Assembly (NCBI RefSeq): GCF_022201045.2
Contig: NC_068558.1
Location: 2,108,001-2,172,000 of the forward strand
DNA length: 64,000 nt
Direction: 5' to 3'
Source: Citrus sinensis
Taxonomy: Eukaryota; Streptophyta; Magnoliopsida; Sapindales; Rutaceae
Under the pieces are notes generated by a model. The model ran no database searches. It saw only the letters and a program-made list of their open reading frames with translations, and was not told the origin of the DNA. How positions within the stretch are numbered: the first letter of the stretch is position 1; every line of letters begins with the position of its first letter. Both the position numbers and the translations under genes were made by a program. Below, piece after piece: positions 59,255-64,000 of the stretch.

Positions 59255-59289
59255 AGGTAATTCTTTAAAAAAAAGAAGAAGGTAATTCT
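59255..59289. repeat. Micro-insertion with 10-bp duplication and A-run
   Basis: AGGTAATTCT at 59255-59264 and 59280-59289 flanks TTAAAAAAAAGAAGA (15 bp). Confidence 0.75.
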
Positions 59290-59508
59290 ATATTTTGAAA
59301 CCAACTTCCTAGTTAATTTTAAAAGCACTTCATTTGAGATGGGCTTGCGGTTTGGTTGATTAAATTCTATCCTACACCAATAAAAGTTGTGCTAGTCTAC
59401 TACTGAGGATACGCATTTCTAAAACTCACGTAACCATTAAACAATAAACAGTAGCATCAATCAGGTCGGTGCTAATCAGTTAATTTTGACGGTTGAAATA
59501 TTGTTTAA

Positions 59509-59970
59509 TTAGGCTTGAGCTCGGCATTTAATAAGATGTCCTTCACCGACTCTGAACGCAAGAGAGATGAAGGTTATCTTATTACATTGACACATCTGGG
59601 CAGTCGAGGAATAAATAACATTAATAAGATAATAATATTTATAATGGATTGTACAAAGCATATGTTGAGGAGAGGAGATCATTATATATCTTTCTTGAAG
59701 TTTCAAAAGTTTGTTGGCGTAATGAAGGCTAATTCTGAGAAAAAAACCAGCCCACTGGATTTGGAAACAATAAAGAAATGAGGGTTCCTCGTGACATCGA
59801 GCGGAGTCCTCGCTGTCCATTGGATCGAGATCATGTGCTCCGAGATGCACGCTGATCACCACCACCGATTTCTGATTAAAATCCCCAATGCACCCCCCGC
59901 ATCGTACTATTTGTTGATCAAAGAGCCTTATTAATCTATCAACACTGTTACTGTTTGTCTCTGCTTCCAT
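59509..59970 (-). CDS. Unrecognised ORF of 153 codons, possibly a gene fragment
   Basis: Starts with ATG at 59970 (MEAETNSNSVDRLIRLFDQQ). The first 65 or so codons are richer in GC than the surroundings and look protein-like (GGCIGDFNQKSVVVISVHLG), after which the frame enters AT-rich, low-complexity DNA. It may be a first exon or a broken gene piece. I know no family for it, and it may be chance. Confidence 0.2.
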   Translation of the reverse strand: MEAETNSNSVDRLIRLFDQQIVRCGGCIGDFNQKSVVVISVHLGAHDLDPMDSEDSARCHEEPSFLYCFQIQWAGFFLRISLHYANKLLKLQERYIMISSPQHMLCTIHYKYYYLINVIYSSTAQMCQCNKITFISLAFRVGEGHLIKCRAQA

Positions 59971-61900
59971 TAATTAATCTTCTCAAGAATCTTAGTCTCG
60001 CGTCATGCTCACGATTCATTATTGTTTTTATCATCAGCCATGTATCAGCTTGGAGTCACCCACAGTCGATGGAGCCTCTGATGTTTTCTAATAATTAATT
60101 TCTAGAAATTGAGTAATGAATTAGACTAGTGTTTATTAATTCTCCTGTGGAAAACCCTAGCTCCATGAAATGTTCGTAGTTCGAGGAAACACTTTTCTTG
60201 GCGCATCTAATGAATCGAATAGGCTTTGAAACATAGTAAGCGAAGCCAATAAATTAATTTATTATTCTGAGTGTATGTAAAGAATAAAAGAAAATCAAAC
60301 TAGCGAAAATGATTTCATGAATAAATCGTGTTTTTTAAACTTCAGATGCCTGGGAGAGTCAATTAATGGGGCTTGAAGATAAAAGGTTTTGACATATTAT
60401 CATGATTGTCGATCAATAGCTTATCTCCATTTCTCATAAGCACGTCTTTATAAAAATCAATCATGTTAAGGCCGTCTTTATGATTGACTAACAAAATTAG
60501 ATCAGTCTCACACTCACGTGAAAACAAATATTTCCGCATGCCATGTTAACTTGCCAACTCGTTAATTTGTTTTGTTGTTTGAAATATTTAGACTCTGACG
60601 AGCCAGTGTGGTACCATAAAAAAAGGTCACACGCAGAGGTACTATACGTATATTATGATACATAGAATTTGGAGAATTTTAAATTAAGTAATAATTGTTG
60701 TCATGTCAATAATATGATTAAAAAACATAAAGGAAAAAGAAGGGAAGGAAAAAAAAAATTTAGCTATCCTTCTAATTCTATTGAGTAATGGAAGAATCAA
60801 TAATGACATACACTATGACGTTATAACATAAAAATTGTAAATCTAGAGGAGCCAAGCGTAAAAATTATGTCAAAATGGGTTATATATATATATATTTCAT
60901 CTAAGACCTCTGTCTTCTTTAAATTATATTCATCCTGACCTAAACGTAGTACTAGTACCACTCTGCTTCCATATGTGCTTGATAGGAATGACAGAAATTG
61001 GAGAGATGGAAATATATAGATAAATAAATGTGGGCTAAGCTCTTTCCTTTTCCTTTCTATTTTCTATGGATCATGATCTTCTTATGATCTAGGCATATCT
61101 TTATTTTGAAGGATCCTTGAACGAGTGTGTATTTTTATTTATATATGATCAAAATTTACTTTTATATTATAGGAAAAATCTTGAATACTTGTAAAGCATT
61201 ACTCTTTTTTCATTCACTTTTTGACATGTCTATACTTTAACTAATCATAATAATAACATGCAAACACACATGCCAAGCATTAAAAAGAAAAAAATAAAGA
61301 GTAATACTCCAGGAGCACCATTGTATTCCTAATTATCAACTACCAACTGCAGTAACCATCACTGCTCAATCAAAGGAGAACCTGGTCCATTTTCTACAAA
61401 TTTGGGGGACATTTAAAGATAGAGGTGGGGTTGAAAATACGATCCTTGCTTTTTTTTTAACCACGATCTCTCTATTTTATTTTTTCACATGAATAAAGTT
61501 GTATCACATGGATCAAGTTGCAAAAAGTTGATTTGTACACGTAATCTATTTTGGAATATGTAGAATTATTAAAAAAAATTCTCAGTTTGGAATATTAGAA
61601 TTATTAAAAGAAAATTTCTCGATTTGGAAAAAAAAAATGTAATCGAACGGGATCCCATATGAATACTTATAAACTTCTACTCCAATTGGAATTAGCTTCT
61701 GTATGTACCATCAATTATGCCATCCCCTACGTTATTTGTGGTGCAATTTTTCTTTGTTACTACCACATGCAACAATGAATCCATAACGATGAGTTCAAAT
61801 CAAAGGATTTTTGACCAGGTCGTTATCAAATGGGAAATAGCCATAAAATAAAACTGAGATTTACATTGAAGCCAAAAATAGTAATCAATTATCAGTCAAA

Positions 61901-62426
61901 TAAATATTAAAATGAAAGATGTAAAAAACCTTTGCCCCAGAAGAGGGTCGGTGTAACGCTTGGGCCGCCGAGACGCCACATGTGTGATGGCATGGAGCCG
62001 GTTGGGGCAAGAACATGGAGTGTTACGAACTCTTTTGACTAGTCAACATTCACAGTGAGTGAAATTGTGAGTTTTTTTTTTTTTTTTTTGGTTCTCTCTC
62101 GCTCTCTGTGTGTATATAGATTAATTTGATTTGATATAAATCATAAGCAAACAAGCTGAGGGTGATATCCAAAATAAAATAATAACATGTGGCATTGCGT
62201 GTGGCGACTGACACAACACACGCTGGCTCAAAAAGCAAGCACATCGATCGATCTCGTGAGTTAATCTCAAGACATCAATTAAACACTTCTTCTACTTGGG
62301 AACACAAATTAAATTTAAGAAAATATAATTAGACAGTATGGCGTTGGCGTATCTCGAGAGACTTGATTCTCTCTCTTTCTCGCGAGAACCCTATTTAAAT
62401 ACCAGCTCTGCTCACTGCTTTCTCCC
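61901..62426 (+). promoter_or_regulatory. Putative promoter of the second PRE gene
   Basis: A GC-richer stretch at 61925-62040 has a CACATGTG E-box (61979). An inverted pair of brassinosteroid-response cores, GCGTGTG at 62197-62203 and CACACGC at 62217-62223, lies about 500 bp upstream of the ATG. A TATA box (TATTTAAATA) lies at 62392-62401, predicting a transcript start near 62425. Motif meaning is established for BZR1-type factors; binding here is inference. Confidence 0.5.
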
Positions 62427-62602
62427 ATGCAATTTGTCTTCTCTACTCCCCAATACCCACTACCTGTGTTCTCGTGCTCTCCCTCCCTCATATCTCCATA
62501 ACTTAATTTTCTCCGGAACTCAATTTTATTATTTTCTTTAATTTATAGTTTCCTTTTATGCTCTGTGTTCATCAGGACACTAATTTTCTTGTATCTAGTT
62601 AA
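62427..62602 (+). promoter_or_regulatory. Two small upstream ORFs in the predicted leader
   Basis: The first runs 62427-62501 (24 codons, MQFVFSTPQYPLPV...) and lies at the very edge of the predicted transcript start. The second runs 62558-62602 (14 codons, MLCVHQDTNFLVSS). Neither overlaps the main ORF at 62712. Whether they repress translation is not known. Confidence 0.4.
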
Positions 62603-62711
62603 TTTACTAGCTTCTCTTTTGTCTATTGGAGTTCTATAGCTCTTCTTCGGGTTCTATTTATTTATTAACTCTGTATTTGAGATATATAGCAAATTAAAAA
62701 TATTATATAAG

Positions 62712-63477
62712 ATGTCCAGCAGAAGATCAAGATCAAGGCAATCAGGAAGCTCAAGGATCACTGATGATCAGATCAATGACCTTGTCTCCAAATTGCAACA
62801 GCTTCTTCCTGAGCTTCGCAATAACCGCTCTGACAAGGTATATTTATATAGACGTGTACACTGCTGATATACTTCTCACTACTAATTTTCCAATTAGGGT
62901 TTACGTGTAGCTATTTTGCTCGCTTCCCTCTTTTGTAAATTTCTTTGTAACAAGCAGAAAAGAACTTCGTGTTTATAGCTTGCCGGGATTTACTTGTTAA
63001 TTAGATAGTGAAAGAGTTTATTTACATCTCTCTCAATCTTGAGTTGATACTAACAAACAGATGAGCATTTAAAACCACCTTCGTGAAAAGAAATTACTTG
63101 TTTAAAACAGGAGTTTGATATTAAAAAAAAAAAAAAAATTCAACTGTTCTGCATTTTCAGACTTTAACTAAAAGAGGATGTACTTGGTACAAACAGAAAC
63201 CGGTTACCATATTTTAATTAAGATGTTCGTTAGGCTTAAGTTTAATTAGAAAGTGTTCATATATGGTGCTATATATATAAACTCGGTTTCTGCATACTGA
63301 AAGTAATTGATCACTGATAATGTGCAGGTTTCGGCGGGGAAGGTCTTACAAGAGACCTGCAACTACATTAGAAGCTTGCACAGAGAGGTAGATGATCTTA
63401 GCGAGAGACTGTCTGAGCTACTGGCAACTACTGACACTGCACAAGCTGCAATAATCCGGAGCTTACTCATGCAATAG
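62712..63477 (+). CDS. PRE/ILI1-type atypical bHLH, copy 2
   Basis: Two exons, 62712-62837 and 63328-63477, code for 91 residues; the phase 0 intron follows NRSDK. The protein starts [20 protein letters not shown], has an HLH without basic DNA contacts ([12 protein letters not shown], then [20 protein letters not shown]) and ends in [18 protein letters not shown] and LLMQ. Function as for the copy at 26.4 kb: it sequesters inhibitory HLH proteins and promotes cell elongation and growth downstream of brassinosteroid and other signals. Its tail is closer to the canonical PRE pattern than that of copy 1, which ends in an extended INLLQQQD. Confidence 0.95.
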
Positions 63478-64000
63478 ACCTGAATCCATACTAGTTCATT
63501 TTGTTTATGCAATTAATAGACAGCCAGTCCTCTATCTTCTTCATTTCTGTGCGTCTCCAGGTCTTTGTCAAGAGAGTGATATTTTGAACTTATGTAGTTG
63601 CAGTTGATCGCTTAGAGAGAATCTTTTTCTTTGCAAAGTTGTGTTTTGAGTAACGAATATAATAAAAAGTACTTCTGGCCTCAGACACAATGTTTCTCAA
63701 ATCTCTGCACATTGCATGTCCAAGTATGGCAAGGAGGATTCGTCCATATATATAGATAGATTGGGGCATTGTGTTTAGTACCTGCATGCCTTGTCTTTCC
63801 TTTTAAACATTCTTTTTATTTAACTTTTGAAGGTAGAGAAATGTAGAAGAAAAAGGACATGCCTCAATATTGAGCCCTACTCAAGGCTTAATCATTTTAA
63901 CTCACATTCTATTAATGGTGCTCAGGGGTTAGTTGAATAGCTAGCTATGTGAAAATTGAATATAAACTTGGTTCTTGATTCAAAACAGCCTCAGACATCT
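63478..64000. other. 3' flank of the second PRE gene
   Basis: The 3' untranslated region and flanking DNA show no further gene before the window ends. Confidence 0.4.

Larger units (their letters stand above)
58140..61900. other. Intergenic, AT-rich, with one unrecognised ORF
   Basis: The flank of the MITE continues to about 58470. The remainder has no recognisable gene; one micro-insertion (59255) and one open frame (59509-59970, minus) are listed separately. Confidence 0.3.

Noticed and set aside
62338-62541. 67-codon ORF upstream of the second PRE gene
   Set aside because: Its start lies upstream of the predicted TATA box, so it is unlikely to be transcribed as a coding unit.

Overview
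This is plant nuclear DNA. Genes are split by short AT-rich introns with GT/AG borders, proteins belong to plant-specific families (PRE/ILI atypical bHLH, RCC1-FYVE PRAF, HVA22, PMEI, plant-type EB1C and glutathione peroxidase), and intergenic DNA is very AT-rich with MITEs, SINEs, copia-like LTRs and a decayed plastid ndhF insert. The protein sequences look like a rosid dicot, possibly Citrus; the species is inference. There are no operons or phage, and no CRISPR array or tRNA gene was seen.

Layout. 0.35-1.35 kb: 3' part of a POPEYE/bHLH47 iron-response regulator (+). 2.85-5.05 kb: HVA22-like ER-shaping protein (+). 5.29-5.65 kb: hAT-like MITE. 6.69-12.54 kb: eight-exon PH-RCC1-FYVE (PRAF) gene (+) without a visible C-terminal BRX domain. 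14.95-17.91 kb: EB1C microtubule plus-end protein (-). 18.7-20.3 kb: a SINE with an internal tandem repeat and a degenerate MITE. 20.61-22.19 kb: six-exon glutathione peroxidase (+). 22.89-23.59 kb: intronless membrane-anchored PMEI (+). 24.5-25.3 kb: copia-like LTR rich in G-boxes. 26.38-27.12 kb: first PRE gene (-). 30.32-33.43 kb: MAG2/RINT1 tethering factor (-). 33.87-34.48 kb: Mutator-type foldback element with a 9-bp target duplication. 38.09-39.46 kb: F-box/kelch gene (-). From about 40.5 to 62.3 kb I find no convincing gene: this 22-kb block holds microsatellites, inverted repeats, a truncated SINE, plastid ndhF DNA, LTR remnants, two related Mutator-type MITEs and a hAT MITE. 62.71-63.48 kb: second PRE gene (+) with a TATA box, upstream ORFs and brassinosteroid-type promoter motifs.

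How the genes relate. They do not form one pathway, but the set PYE - PRAF - PMEI - EB1 - MAG2 - PRE resembles an Arabidopsis chromosome 3 neighbourhood as I remember it (around At3g47640-At3g47710), so the gene-rich left part looks like an anciently conserved block. The two PRE genes, with the same intron position, lie about 36 kb apart in opposite orientation and are probably paralogues.

The least expected pattern is a set of five 15-28-bp, A- or T-rich micro-insertions, each flanked by a short direct duplication (about 9-17 bp), at 47.4, 49.0, 50.2, 55.6 and 59.3 kb. They look like retroposition events that kept almost nothing but a poly(A) tail; one interrupts the plastid insert, where the uninterrupted ancestor is known.

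All exon coordinates were derived by reading splice sites and checking frame by hand; no search or alignment software was used.
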